Source of the DNA: an uncultured Eubacteriales bacterium
GTDB taxonomy: Bacteria; Bacillota; Clostridia; Peptostreptococcales; Anaerovoracaceae
Reading direction: 5' to 3'
NCBI GenBank assembly: GCA_902775345.1
Contig: CACYLW010000011.1
Span: 1-55,412, forward strand
Length of the DNA: 55,412 nucleotides
Below the pieces are notes generated by a model that saw only the letters and a program-made list of their open reading frames with translations, was not told where the DNA came from and ran no database searches. Each line of letters begins with the position of its first letter. Position 1 is the first letter of the stretch. Both the position numbers and the translations under genes were made by a program. This document shows positions 8,054-17,336 of the stretch, piece by piece.

Positions 8054-9781
8054 CTATTCCTCCTTCCTCACCGCGAGGCTCGCGTTCCGCCGCATGTCAG
8101 CGGCCTTGAAATACGCAAGCATCGCCCACGAAGTCATAAGGCTTGTTCCGCCCGTCGATACGAACGGGAACGTGACTCCCGTCAGCGGGAAGAGGTCGAT
8201 GGCTCCGAACATGTTGAGCATCGTCTGCACAAGGAACATCGTTGCCGCGCTGCACGCGAGTATGGTATAGATGGTGGACCTGCCGGCTACTATATGCATG
8301 ACGGCGAACACGGAGAGTGTGGCGATGCAGAGCACCGCAAGCACGGCTATGATGAAGCCCCACTCCTCCATGACGAAGCCGAACACGAGGTCTGTATTGG
8401 ACGCCCCTACATACTTGAGCGAGCCGTTGCCTGCACCGAGACCGAGAAGTCCCCCGCCGGCGCCGAACGACATGGTACGCGTCTGCTGATATCCGAGGTC
8501 ATCCATGAACTCAGCTTCCCAGACGTGTCCCCAGGCGTCGAACCTGGACGCGATGTATGGTTTGAACTTGAGCACGATGAGTCCAAGCGCACCGGCAGCT
8601 ACACCCGTAAGGATGAAGCGCGAGAAGTCTCCGCTCCTGAGGAATGAGACTACCAGATAAGTCGCGAAGAATATGAGAGCCGTTCCGAAGTCGCTCATCA
8701 GCGCGAGGCATCCCAGGCAGAACAGCGAGAACACCGCGTAAACGACCGTATTTCTTTTTTCGTACAGTTCTTCCAGCGTGCCGGCGCCTATGAGGATGAA
8801 TGCCAGTTTTACTATTTCTGACGGCTGTATCGATCCGCTCTCACCTATCTTTATCCAGTTTGTAGCCCCGTATTTGGCTGTACCAAATATGAGGTTGATT
8901 ATCAGGGCGACGACCGAAAGTCCTATAAGGACAGGTTTTATTTTATGCAGTCTGTTTATGTCGCGCATGTATATGCACATGAATATCATGAGCGCGAGAC
9001 CGAGCAGTATCGCTATGAGTTCCTTGAACACTGCCCCCGGATCCGATGACGCAGTGACCGCAAGATTGATAGTCGAGAGGAAGAACGCTATCATCTCCAT
9101 CTCGAAGCCGCGTCTTCCCATCGCATTGAATACCATTATATAAGTCCACATGACGACCATGAGGATCGCTATGCTGATGAGCGCCGACGCCGTTATCTCA
9201 GTGCCCATGCCAAGCACCAGCTGCACTATGGTCATCAGCTGGAACGCCGTGATCGCAAGAAGGATCTTCCACGGAGCGACAGGTTCGTTATCAAGGCGGC
9301 GCATGTATCTGTTGTTGCGGGTCTCCTCAATGCTCGGCGGGCTTATGGTGGATCTGGTGCCGCCCATTTCTATGAGGTCTCCCGGGCTTATCACATAGCG
9401 CTTCTCCGCATCCAGCCTGAAGCCGTTCACCTTGATGCCGCTGGTGGAGCCGAGGTCCTTTATCATCCATTTATCTTCCGCCCTCCTTACCAGAAGCGCG
9501 TGATTATTCGAAACAGTCCTGAGAGGAATCCTTATGTCGCACGATCTCGACCTTCCGATCACGTTTTCCCAGTGGGTTATCGGGTAACTTCCGCCGTCCT
9601 CCACCATGAAGTAGCCCCAGATCTCCGGGGTCGCCCTGGTGGAAAGAAGCGACACTATGGATATGAGGAGTATGTATGCCGCAAGCACAACAAAGATCCA
9701 CCGGAAAACGGTGGTTATGTGTACCGCGATCTCAGGGTTGTTCTCTGAGAATGTCAGAATCTCATTGATAAGTGTTTCTAT
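8054..9781 (-). CDS. FtsW/RodA/SpoVE (SEDS) protein with N-terminal FHA domain; apparent ATA start
   Basis: A SEDS-family peptidoglycan glycosyltransferase of about 575 aa. An N-terminal membrane helix is followed by an FHA domain with IGRSRSCDIRIP and SNNHALLV, a phosphothreonine-binding fold, and then about ten membrane segments. SEDS hallmarks include the segment around GATNWIKI, SDFGTALIFF and FVSTGGTSLM. The only good ribosome site, AGGAGG, lies 6 nt before an ATA codon (9779-9781). No in-frame ATG, GTG or TTG occurs before GTG at 9688, which would cut through the first membrane helix and lacks a ribosome site. An in-frame TAA lies at 9806-9808. The gene precedes the PbpA-like gene by 2 bp. 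FHA fusion suggests control by a Ser/Thr kinase, but none is encoded here. Confidence 0.9.
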   Translation of the reverse strand: METLINEILTFSENNPEIAVHITTVFRWIFVVLAAYILLISIVSLLSTRATPEIWGYFMVEDGGSYPITHWENVIGRSRSCDIRIPLRTVSNNHALLVRRAEDKWMIKDLGSTSGIKVNGFRLDAEKRYVISPGDLIEMGGTRSTISPPSIEETRNNRYMRRLDNEPVAPWKILLAITAFQLMTIVQLVLGMGTEITASALISIAILMVVMWTYIMVFNAMGRRGFEMEMIAFFLSTINLAVTASSDPGAVFKELIAILLGLALMIFMCIYMRDINRLHKIKPVLIGLSVVALIINLIFGTAKYGATNWIKIGESGSIQPSEIVKLAFILIGAGTLEELYEKRNTVVYAVFSLFCLGCLALMSDFGTALIFFATYLVVSFLRSGDFSRFILTGVAAGALGLIVLKFKPYIASRFDAWGHVWEAEFMDDLGYQQTRTMSFGAGGGLLGLGAGNGSLKYVGASNTDLVFGFVMEEWGFIIAVLAVLCIATLSVFAVMHIVAGRSTIYTILACSAATMFLVQTMLNMFGAIDLFPLTGVTFPFVSTGGTSLMTSWAMLAYFKAADMRRNASLAVRKEE

Positions 9782-9825
9782 GGTTATCCTCCTGTATGCA
9801 GACAGTTACCCTATCATACATAGTA

Positions 9826-9854
9826 ATTATACGTAGCAAATCCGCAGAATTCCC
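9826..9854 (-). promoter_or_regulatory. Possible promoter of the FHA-FtsW/PBP operon
   Basis: Minus strand -10 TATAAT (9826-9831) with a poor -35 (GGGAAT, 17-nt spacing). The call rests on the -10 alone. Confidence 0.35.
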
Positions 9855-9887
9855 GAACCTTAAAGAATATACACATTTTCAGGCAAT

Positions 9888-9912
9888 AAAAAGGAGGTGT
9901 ATATACACCTCC
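9888..9912 (-). terminator. Terminator of glnS
   Basis: Minus strand: perfect 20-nt palindrome GGAGGTGTATATACACCTCC followed by TTTTTATT, 7 nt after the glnS stop. Confidence 0.85.
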
Positions 9913-9919
9913 CTGTTTT

Positions 9920-11578
9920 CTACTTCCAGGAGCTCTTCAGTCCTACGATGCTGTTGAATACCTTTTCGTCGTCTGTTGTGAGCTTTGTATCCGCGATGTA
10001 GTAGCCTTTGCGGAAGAACTGGAATCTTTCGCCCGGCTTGACATCCTTTACGGATGGCTCTGCATAGCCCCATGTCTCGACAAGTGATTCAGGATCGAAC
10101 TCCTGCTCTCCTGTCTCCTCGTTCTCCTTCATGAGATAGCCGTACTCCCTGATTTTGATCTTTACGGCCGAGGAAGCTTCAACGAAGTGGATGGTGCCCT
10201 TTACCTTGCGGCCTTCGAATCCGCTGCCGCTGTGTGTCTCCGGATCATATGTGCAGTGGAGCGCTGCGATATTGCCGTCAGCGTCCTTCTCGACCTCATT
10301 GCACCTGATGAAATAAGCTCCCTTGAATCTTACCTCATTGCCCGGGAAGAGCCTGAAGTACTTCTTTACAGGGAATTCCATGAAGTCGTCTCCGTCTACC
10401 CAGAGTTCACGGCCGAACGGGATCTCGCGTGTTCCCATCTCAGGTACTTTCGCGTTGTTCTCAACAGTGCACATCTCGATCTTGTCTTCAGGATAGTTGT
10501 CGATGATGACCTTGATAGGGTTCTTTACGACATTGACAGCAGGGACCTTCAGCTGGAGATCTTCTCTTACGCACTGCTCAAGCTGAGCTATGTCGATCAT
10601 TGTATCCGCTTTTGTGACTCCGATGTCATTGCAGAACTTGCGGATCGCTTCAGGTGTATAACCCCTGCGGCGGATTCCTGCGAGTGTGCAGAGTCTAGGA
10701 TCGTCCCAACCTTCTACCTTGCCGTCTTCTACAAGTCTGCGGATGAATCTCTTGCTCATCAGCATCGTTGTGATGTTGAGCGGCGCAAACTCGATCTGGC
10801 GAGGAGGATTCGGCCACCAGCCTACCTCATTGACTACCCAGTCATAAAGAGGTCTGTGGTCTTCAAACTCGAGCGTGCAGATGGAGTGCGTGATGCCCTC
10901 GATCGCGTCCTCGATAGGATGCGCGAAATCGTACATCGGATATACGCACCATTTGTCGCCTGTATTGTGATGCGACGCATGAACGACTCTGTAGATGACA
11001 GGGTCTCTCATGTTGATGTTAGGGCTGGCCATGTCGATCTTGGCTCTGAGGCAGACTTCTCCGTCCTTGAACTCACCTGCTCTCATTCTCTCGAAGAGCT
11101 CGAGATTCTCTTCTACAGGTCTGTTTCTGTATGGGCTCTCCTTGCCCGGCTTTGTCAGCGTACCCCTGTACTCTCTGATCTGATCCGGAGTGAGTTCGCA
11201 CACGAAAGCCTTGCCCTGCTTGATGAGCTCGACTGCAGCGTCATACATCGTATCGAAATAATCAGAAGCCCAGAGCTTTTCATCCCACTGGAATCCGAGC
11301 CAGTTTACGTCAGCTTCGATGGACTTTACGAATTCGATGTCTTCTTTGGTCGGGTTGGTGTCGTCATATCTGAGATTGCAGCGGCCGCCATACTTCAGAG
11401 CCGTACCGAAGTTGAGGCAGAGCGACTTGGCGTGTCCGATGTGCAGGTAGCCGTTCGGCTCCGGCGGGAATCTCGTAACGATCGTAGTGTGCTTTCCGCT
11501 GGCGAGGTCTTCGTTGATGATATCGTGGATGAAGTTGCCCGCCATGTTCTTATATTCTTCTGCTGTTGCAAATGCCAT
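9920..11578 (-). CDS. glnS: Glutaminyl-tRNA synthetase
   Basis: A 552-aa class I aminoacyl-tRNA synthetase that charges tRNA-Gln with glutamine in the cytoplasm. The HIGH motif is in [15 protein letters not shown] (about 38-52), KMSKS is present as MSKRF, and the catalytic domain is followed by the two anticodon-binding beta-barrels, matching the full length of bacterial GlnRS. GlnRS is patchily distributed in Firmicutes, many of which use GluRS plus the GatCAB amidotransferase, so its presence is informative about the lineage. It is monocistronic, with GGAGG before the ATG, an extended -10 promoter and a strong terminator. Confidence 0.97.
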   Translation of the reverse strand: MAFATAEEYKNMAGNFIHDIINEDLASGKHTTIVTRFPPEPNGYLHIGHAKSLCLNFGTALKYGGRCNLRYDDTNPTKEDIEFVKSIEADVNWLGFQWDEKLWASDYFDTMYDAAVELIKQGKAFVCELTPDQIREYRGTLTKPGKESPYRNRPVEENLELFERMRAGEFKDGEVCLRAKIDMASPNINMRDPVIYRVVHASHHNTGDKWCVYPMYDFAHPIEDAIEGITHSICTLEFEDHRPLYDWVVNEVGWWPNPPRQIEFAPLNITTMLMSKRFIRRLVEDGKVEGWDDPRLCTLAGIRRRGYTPEAIRKFCNDIGVTKADTMIDIAQLEQCVREDLQLKVPAVNVVKNPIKVIIDNYPEDKIEMCTVENNAKVPEMGTREIPFGRELWVDGDDFMEFPVKKYFRLFPGNEVRFKGAYFIRCNEVEKDADGNIAALHCTYDPETHSGSGFEGRKVKGTIHFVEASSAVKIKIREYGYLMKENEETGEQEFDPESLVETWGYAEPSVKDVKPGERFQFFRKGYYIADTKLTTDDEKVFNSIVGLKSSWK

Positions 11579-11617
11579 TTAAATACCTCCGGATCATTGT
11601 CCCAAAAATTCTTATAT

Positions 11618-11640
11618 ATTATAGCACAAGGCACACCTTG
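11618..11640 (-). promoter_or_regulatory. glnS promoter with inverted repeat
   Basis: Minus strand extended -10 TGCTATAAT (TATAAT at 11618-11623) without a good -35. A perfect inverted repeat CAAGG-N4-CCTTG (11627-11640) fills the spacer and could be an operator. Confidence 0.55.
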
Positions 11641-11663
11641 CCGTGCAGTGTTATCAGAAGTTA

Positions 11664-11672
11664 TGTTATAAT
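11664..11672 (+). promoter_or_regulatory. Promoter of the sensory hydrogenase operon
   Basis: Plus strand extended -10 TGTTATAAT (TATAAT at 11667-11672) with no recognisable -35. It is divergent from the glnS promoter, with the two -10 boxes 43 bp apart. Confidence 0.55.
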
Positions 11673-11681
11673 TTTATTTGC

Positions 11682-11719
11682 GGGCACCGCTCCGGAACAC
11701 TATCACTTCCGGGCTGCCC
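11682..11719 (+). promoter_or_regulatory. Stem-loop in the leader of the hydrogenase gene
   Basis: GGGCA (11682-11686) pairs with TGCCC (11715-11719), enclosing CCGGAA, a 9-nt loop and TTCCGG. It begins a few nt after the expected transcription start and ends 20 nt before the ribosome site. It may stabilise the mRNA; no switch partner was seen. Confidence 0.5.
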
Positions 11720-11750
11720 AGCACAGCTAATAATCATTGGAGGTACTGTT

Positions 11751-13535
11751 TTGGAAAAGTATCCTATTTATACGGAAATCAACAACTGCCGTGACTGCTA
11801 CCGCTGCGTCAGGCACTGCCCTGTAAAGGCGATCCAGATCAAAGACGCGCACGCGGAGATCATCTATGACCGCTGCACGTTCTGCGGCACATGCGTAAAC
11901 GAATGCCCTAACTCAGTAAAGGTCATCAGGAACGACACCGACAGAGTAAGGATGGCATTCCTTTCTAACCGCAAGGTCATCGTATCTCTGGCTCCTGCAT
12001 ACGTTTCGGAATTCAGGGGATACGAAGACAACTTCGTAAGAGCCCTCTACAGGCTCGGCTTCCACGCCGTCTCAGAGACCGCGATCGGAGCTGCGCTGGT
12101 ATCCCAGGCTCTCGACCTTTACATTAAAGATCATGGAGAAGCACCATTCATTTCTACAGCCTGCCCTTCCGTAGTGCAGCTGATCAGAAAATACTTCCCT
12201 AAAGATATAAAGGCACTGGCACCGGTACCGAGCCCGCTGCAGACTCACAGCGCTTATCTGCGCAAGCTGTACGGCAATGATATCGTCATTGTATTCATCG
12301 GACCTTGCATCGCGAAGAAAGTCGAAGCAGACGAGCATCCGGGATATCCTGACATCGCGCTCACCTTCAGAGAGGTTCGCGAGTGGCTCGAAGAGGAAAA
12401 CATCGACCTCGCCAACATGGATACCGGCATCCCTATCGATTTCGTACCTGCAAAAGCCGGCAAGGCTGCCATCTATCCAATAGAGAACGGTCAGATAGAG
12501 ACTTCAAAGATATGGGAAGGCCGCTTTGTTGAGCAGTCCGCCCTTTCTGTCTCTGGCGTTACAAGAGTCATGTCATCGCTCATGGGCACACATACGGATG
12601 ACTTCCTTGAGGCGCTGAACTGCGACGGCGGATGCATCAGCGGTCCGGGAACCTCTCATAACGATTCAGCAGTAGTCAGAAAAAAGGCTGTTGCATCTTA
12701 TGTTCTTGACCGTATCAATGACCCTGATGTTTTCGACGGTGACGAAGAGTTTGCCAGAGAAGTATACGAGAAAGGCTACGGCATACTCGATGCGGAATTC
12801 CCTGCCCCGACGGGACTGACTTCGTCTGATTACTCCGAAGAAGAGATCCGCGGAGCTCTCGCCAGACTCGGCAAGACATCTACAGAAGATGAGCTCAACT
12901 GCGGAGGCTGCGGTTACCCTACATGCCGCGACATGGCAAAGGCATTGCTGGCAGGCCTCGCAGAGACCGAGATGTGCGTTACCAAGATGCGCAAGGACGC
13001 AGAGACCAAGGTCGACATCCTTCTCTCTACGATACCTCACGGCGTAGTCATAGTAGACAGCGATCTTTCCATCGCGGAGTGCAACAAGCGCTTTATCAAG
13101 ATATTTGAAGATTATCCTGATGAGTTCCTCGATTCAGAAGGTCTGAGATCTTTCCGCGGTTATCCGGTATCGGCATTCGTTCCGTTTGAAGAAAAGTTCC
13201 GCGAGCAGTTCTTCATGAGCAAGCCTCAGCAGTACAGGTTCCGTCATAAGGGCAAAATTTACAGGATCACTTTCTTCCTCGTAGAAAACAAGGAGCTTCT
13301 CGGAGCAATGTTCGAAGATATAACGACACCTTCAGTAAGAAGAGAGGCCGTTGTGGGGAAAGCCGAAGAAGTCATCAGAAAGTCAATGACGTCAGTTCAG
13401 CAGATAGCCGCTCTCCTCGGTGACAACGCCGCCGAGACAGAGATAATGCTCAACTCTATCATTGAGGAATTCAACGTTAACAACAGTGAAGCCGGAGAAG
13501 ACGGCCTGATGGCCGAAGAAAGCAGTGAGGTCTAG
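11751..13535 (+). CDS. hydS: Sensory [FeFe]-hydrogenase-like protein with PAS domain
   Basis: A 594-aa soluble protein starting at TTG, with GGAGG 6 nt upstream. The order is two [4Fe-4S] motifs (CRDCYRC, CTFCGTC), the hydrogenase H-domain (about 60-370), a CX2CX4CX16C iron-sulfur motif (Cys384, 387, 392, 409), a PAS domain (about 425-540) and a C-terminal helix. All four expected H-cluster cysteines are present: Cys138 in STACP, Cys186 in GPC and Cys291/Cys295 in CDGGC. The proton-relay cysteine of catalytic enzymes (TSCCP) is Ala here. This matches the putative sensory [FeFe]-hydrogenases that occur next to a phosphatase. It probably senses H2 or redox state and signals to the SpoIIE-like protein that starts 2 nt after its stop codon. 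The hydrogenase maturases are not in the window. Confidence 0.9.
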   Translation: MEKYPIYTEINNCRDCYRCVRHCPVKAIQIKDAHAEIIYDRCTFCGTCVNECPNSVKVIRNDTDRVRMAFLSNRKVIVSLAPAYVSEFRGYEDNFVRALYRLGFHAVSETAIGAALVSQALDLYIKDHGEAPFISTACPSVVQLIRKYFPKDIKALAPVPSPLQTHSAYLRKLYGNDIVIVFIGPCIAKKVEADEHPGYPDIALTFREVREWLEEENIDLANMDTGIPIDFVPAKAGKAAIYPIENGQIETSKIWEGRFVEQSALSVSGVTRVMSSLMGTHTDDFLEALNCDGGCISGPGTSHNDSAVVRKKAVASYVLDRINDPDVFDGDEEFAREVYEKGYGILDAEFPAPTGLTSSDYSEEEIRGALARLGKTSTEDELNCGGCGYPTCRDMAKALLAGLAETEMCVTKMRKDAETKVDILLSTIPHGVVIVDSDLSIAECNKRFIKIFEDYPDEFLDSEGLRSFRGYPVSAFVPFEEKFREQFFMSKPQQYRFRHKGKIYRITFFLVENKELLGAMFEDITTPSVRREAVVGKAEEVIRKSMTSVQQIAALLGDNAAETEIMLNSIIEEFNVNNSEAGEDGLMAEESSEV

Positions 13536-13536
13536 A

Positions 13537-14817
13537 ATGAACGATTTATGTATCGATATCGATTATTCACAGCTTTTCAAGCACGGTCAGAACATCGGCG
13601 GAGATGTCTACTATATTGACAGGAACCCGGACAGCAACGTAATGACAGTCATCCTTTCGGATGGCCTTGGAAGTGGTGTAAGAGCCAACGTGCTGGCATC
13701 TCTGACTTCCCACATGGCAAGTAAGCTGTCGCTGTCTACCATGGATCTCGAGAAGTCTGCGGAAGTCATAATGGATACTCTTCCTATCGACAGCGTAAAG
13801 GGCATCAGTTATTCCACATTCACCATCGCCAGGGTCATCTTCTCCGATGACAAATCCTTTATCCGCGTGGAACTTGCCGAGTACGACAACCCTGAAAGTC
13901 TCAGGTTCACAGGCAGTGAACCTGTAGAATGGGATAAGACGGCAATCAGACTTAAACGTAAAAAAGCCATAAAGGAAGAAATCGTATATTCATCGACCTT
14001 TGAGATGAAAGAAGGCGACAGGCTGATATTCTTCAGCGACGGAGTAGCTCAGTCAGGCATCGCGCTTGGACCGTCAAACAAAGAACGGGAAGACGATCCG
14101 GCATATGCTGTATTTAGGTCTCAGAGACGCATTGTTCAGTCACTGCCATCCGTCGTTAAGGCAACAGGCTGGGGAACAGACAATGTTTCTGAGTTCATTC
14201 AGAGAAAGCTGACAAATAATCCGGACATATCCTCGAGACAGCTCGCACGCGCGATCGTCACTGAGGCAAATAAAAACGACAAGTATACGCCTAACGACGA
14301 CATTACATGCTGCGTCATAGGTGTCAAGAAGCCTCGCCGCACGCTTATAGTGACCGGCGCGCCACGCAGCCGCGAGTCCGACAAGAAGCTCGGAGAACGC
14401 ATTAAGAACTTCGACGGTCAGGTCATCGTATGCGGCGGAACAACCGCCAAGATAGTTGCGCGCGAGCTCGGCAAGGATGTCAAGGCTGATAAGTCCCCTG
14501 CAGGCAACCTGCCTCCTGCAAGCAAGATCGACGGGATCGATCTTGTCACAGAGGGCATGCTCACGCTCTCCGAAGTAGCCAAAAGGCTTACCAACGGCAC
14601 ACTGCTCAAACACATGAGCGAAGATGCCGCCAAGCGCATGATAGCTATTCTGAGAGAGACGGATCAGGTGGAAATCATCGTAGGAACAAAGATAAACGAT
14701 GAAGTCGATGACCCGTCCATGGCAGCAAAGATCGGTCTGAGGTTCCCTACCGTCGACGAGATAAGGAGAGCTCTCATCAAAAACTACTTCAAGGAATGTG
14801 AAGTGCAGTACTTATAG
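13537..14817 (+). CDS. SpoIIE-type (PP2C) serine phosphatase, partner of the hydrogenase sensor
   Basis: A 426-aa cytoplasmic protein. The N-terminal half has PP2C/SpoIIE hallmarks: GGDVYYI, ILSDGLGSG (metal-binding Asp), RLIFFSDGV and DDITCCVI. The last third, from about residue 260, is a separate segment with VCGGTTAKIVARELG and a C-terminal helix; it is conserved in such hydrogenase-linked phosphatases, but I cannot name its role. The ATG follows the upstream stop after one base, so the pair is co-translated. The likely job is to dephosphorylate an unknown protein, possibly an anti-sigma antagonist or Ser/Thr phosphoprotein, in response to H2 or redox. The target is not encoded nearby. Confidence 0.88.
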   Translation: MNDLCIDIDYSQLFKHGQNIGGDVYYIDRNPDSNVMTVILSDGLGSGVRANVLASLTSHMASKLSLSTMDLEKSAEVIMDTLPIDSVKGISYSTFTIARVIFSDDKSFIRVELAEYDNPESLRFTGSEPVEWDKTAIRLKRKKAIKEEIVYSSTFEMKEGDRLIFFSDGVAQSGIALGPSNKEREDDPAYAVFRSQRRIVQSLPSVVKATGWGTDNVSEFIQRKLTNNPDISSRQLARAIVTEANKNDKYTPNDDITCCVIGVKKPRRTLIVTGAPRSRESDKKLGERIKNFDGQVIVCGGTTAKIVARELGKDVKADKSPAGNLPPASKIDGIDLVTEGMLTLSEVAKRLTNGTLLKHMSEDAAKRMIAILRETDQVEIIVGTKINDEVDDPSMAAKIGLRFPTVDEIRRALIKNYFKECEVQYL

Positions 14818-14837
14818 CAAAAACAGGAACAGCGAAA

Positions 14838-14865
14838 ACGCCGGCTGAGGAGCCGGCGTTTTTTG
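14838..14865. terminator. Bidirectional terminator between convergent operons
   Basis: AACGCCGGC, GAGGA-containing loop, GCCGGCGTT, with T-run on the plus side and TTTTC on the minus side. It serves both the phosphatase (plus) and the ABC pair (minus). Confidence 0.9.
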
Positions 14866-14885
14866 TATGCTTTTGACTGTTCTGA

Positions 14886-17333
14886 TCAGATGTCCGTCCT
14901 GGCAAGTATCTGTGCCGGTGTCTTGCGCATCGTCACGTAAACAGGGATGAGTCCCGCGATCAGGTTGAACAGCAGGATGATGCCGAGCGTGATCGCGGCT
15001 ATCGCAGGTGTTATCAGGTAAAGGCCTTCGACATAATAGGTTATCTTTACCACCTGAGTCAGGGCAAAGTACATGATTGCTATGCCCGGTATTGCAGTCA
15101 GGAATGTGATCACCATGATCTCACCCGTGAACATCCTGTATATATCTCTCTTCTTGAGGCCGATGGCTCTGAGAGTACCGACTTCCTTGATCCTTGAGAG
15201 GAATGACGACCTGAGCATCAGGAACATCTCGATCAGCGAGATGAGCATGATGATTCCCGCCACAACTATGGCAGAAGTAAGCTGATCCTTGCGGGTATTG
15301 ATATACGTCTTCTTATCACGCGCATCGTTCAGCTTGGACTGCAGGTTCTCCTTATTGAGCATGTGCTTGAGCAGCGCTGTGTTTTCGGCATATGCGGAGA
15401 ACTCCTTCTGCTGCATTATATAATCCTCTTTTATGGTGTCTGCATGCACGTAGTAAGTATCGTCATCGGCATTGTCACTGGTGAAGAATCCTACGACGGT
15501 CAGCTTGCGCCCTGCAGCCTTGACCGAAAGTGTGCTGCCGATCTCGTATTCTTCGTTGTGTTCGATGTTGATGACCGCCTCACAAAGCTGCTGCGGTTCG
15601 CGGCCTTCCTTGACTTTCACATTATTCTTGGCCAGGGCGAGGTCCTTGACCTTTCCGCTTCTGATCAGATTCTCATATCCCTCTTCCTCCATGAAAGTGA
15701 ATTCTTCATCAGCATCTTCTCCGTTGGTCAGTATATACATCACCTGGCTCTCATCCACGAAAAGTGATGGAGATTCCGTTTCCGCTATACCGCAGATATG
15801 GTAGTCATCGAGATTCTGGACCGTGATCCTTCGCCCCAGAAATTCTTCCATTGTGTCAAGTCCCACTGCTTTTCCCAGATTCTCTCTGAGGAAATTGTCG
15901 ATCAGAGACTTGTCAATCACCACATCATGCGGATCCTCAGGCATCTTTCCAGCAATAAGCTGTTCCGGCTTGAGGACTTTAGTCATCACGACAGAAACGG
16001 TAAGATCCTCCTGCGCGTAACTGGTCTGCAGGTAATCATCCATCGGGAGCGTTACTCTCTTCTTTGTATTTCCCGGTATCACGAAAGACACATTCTCAAG
16101 GCTTCCTACAAGATCGAGCATGTCCTCCGTCTTATCGGTATTCGCGATCGTAACGTAATTGCCGTTGGTAGTCCTGTAGTCGACCGGTTTCACCTCAAGA
16201 AGTCCGAGGACATTACTGACGGCGAGGAAGGCAAACATCGCGGCAAATACGAATCCCAGCATGAGGAATTTCCTTATCTTCTTGAATCCCTTTACCGTCT
16301 TCCACCCATTGCTCAGCATATTGCTGAGACGGTATATTGACGTATATTTCGCCTTGTATTTCTGCGGCAGGCATGCAGTATAGTCGAAATCCTTCTCGTC
16401 AAAGTATGTTTCGTCCATCGCGGTGTAATGATCGTCCACCATCTCGATGTTTGAACTCTCATCTACTATGTTGAGCCTTCCGCCTGTATTGATGTAGAGA
16501 TTGTTTCCTCTTATTACTACTTTGATGTCAGCCTGGCGCTCTTCATCGCTGTACACATCGATGCTGACGTCATCCTTCTTGAATCCCTTGTGGACAGCCA
16601 TGTCCTTCAGATAGATCTTGTTCTCGAGCTGATAGTCGAGATATCTGGAGGAGTCGTTATTATAAGCTTTTACGATGCGCCCGTCCTTCATCTCCGCAAC
16701 ATGATCGGAGTAGAACTGCGCGATGTTTCTCTCGTGAGTGACGAGGATGACCAGCCTTTCCTCTGAGATCGTCTTGATGATGTTCATGATCTCGAGGGTG
16801 TTTGCGCTGTCGAGGTTGCCCGTAGGCTCGTCAGCTATGATTATCCTAGGATTCTTGACTATCGCCCTGGCGATCGCGACCCTCTGTCTCTGACCTCCCG
16901 ACAGTGAGCCGGCAAGCTTGTTTCTGTACTGATCGATGCCGACCATCTCGAGACAATATCTTACACGCGCGGTGACCGTTGTGTTGTCTCTGATACCTAT
17001 CATGCGGAGTGCTATGGCTACGTTCTCAAACACCGTCTTGTCATCAAGCAGGTTGAAGTTCTGGAATATGTAGCCTATACGCGCGTTACGAATGCTGTCT
17101 ATCTTGCTCGACGAAAATCTTGTGATGCGCTGTCCGTCGATCGTGATGGTTCCGCTGTCGACCTTGTCAAGTCCGCCGATGGCATTCAGGAGTGTCGTCT
17201 TGCCGCATCCGGAAGGACCAAGCAGACATACCATGCCCTTGTCAGGCAGTGTCATGGAGGTATTGTCGATGACATGTATCTGGTTGGCCTTTCCTTTGTA
17301 GTAATACTTGTTGACCTTTTCGATCTTTATCAT
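14886..17333 (-). CDS. ABC transporter, fused ATPase and FtsX-type permease (second of pair)
   Basis: An 815-aa single-chain ABC protein. The N-terminal ATPase (1-225) has Walker A GPSGCGKTT, signature LSGGQRQR, Walker B IIIADEPTGNLDS and His in LVTHE, as in the LolD/MacB group. A linker leads to a first membrane helix near 355-375. A large extracytoplasmic domain follows, and the three-helix FtsX domain lies at the C-terminus (about 675-810) with EVGTLRAIGLKKRDI. MacB-type transporters work by mechanotransmission on lipoproteins, peptides or antibiotics outside the membrane rather than by classic translocation. The start lies 3 bp after the stop of the upstream homologue, so the two probably form a heterodimer. 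The substrate is unknown. Confidence 0.9.
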   Translation of the reverse strand: MIKIEKVNKYYYKGKANQIHVIDNTSMTLPDKGMVCLLGPSGCGKTTLLNAIGGLDKVDSGTITIDGQRITRFSSSKIDSIRNARIGYIFQNFNLLDDKTVFENVAIALRMIGIRDNTTVTARVRYCLEMVGIDQYRNKLAGSLSGGQRQRVAIARAIVKNPRIIIADEPTGNLDSANTLEIMNIIKTISEERLVILVTHERNIAQFYSDHVAEMKDGRIVKAYNNDSSRYLDYQLENKIYLKDMAVHKGFKKDDVSIDVYSDEERQADIKVVIRGNNLYINTGGRLNIVDESSNIEMVDDHYTAMDETYFDEKDFDYTACLPQKYKAKYTSIYRLSNMLSNGWKTVKGFKKIRKFLMLGFVFAAMFAFLAVSNVLGLLEVKPVDYRTTNGNYVTIANTDKTEDMLDLVGSLENVSFVIPGNTKKRVTLPMDDYLQTSYAQEDLTVSVVMTKVLKPEQLIAGKMPEDPHDVVIDKSLIDNFLRENLGKAVGLDTMEEFLGRRITVQNLDDYHICGIAETESPSLFVDESQVMYILTNGEDADEEFTFMEEEGYENLIRSGKVKDLALAKNNVKVKEGREPQQLCEAVINIEHNEEYEIGSTLSVKAAGRKLTVVGFFTSDNADDDTYYVHADTIKEDYIMQQKEFSAYAENTALLKHMLNKENLQSKLNDARDKKTYINTRKDQLTSAIVVAGIIMLISLIEMFLMLRSSFLSRIKEVGTLRAIGLKKRDIYRMFTGEIMVITFLTAIPGIAIMYFALTQVVKITYYVEGLYLITPAIAAITLGIILLFNLIAGLIPVYVTMRKTPAQILARTDI

Positions 17334-17336
17334 CTG

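Noticed and set aside
10187-11671. 494-codon open frame antisense to glnS
   Set aside because: It is the complement of a well-supported synthetase gene and matches no family that I recognise.
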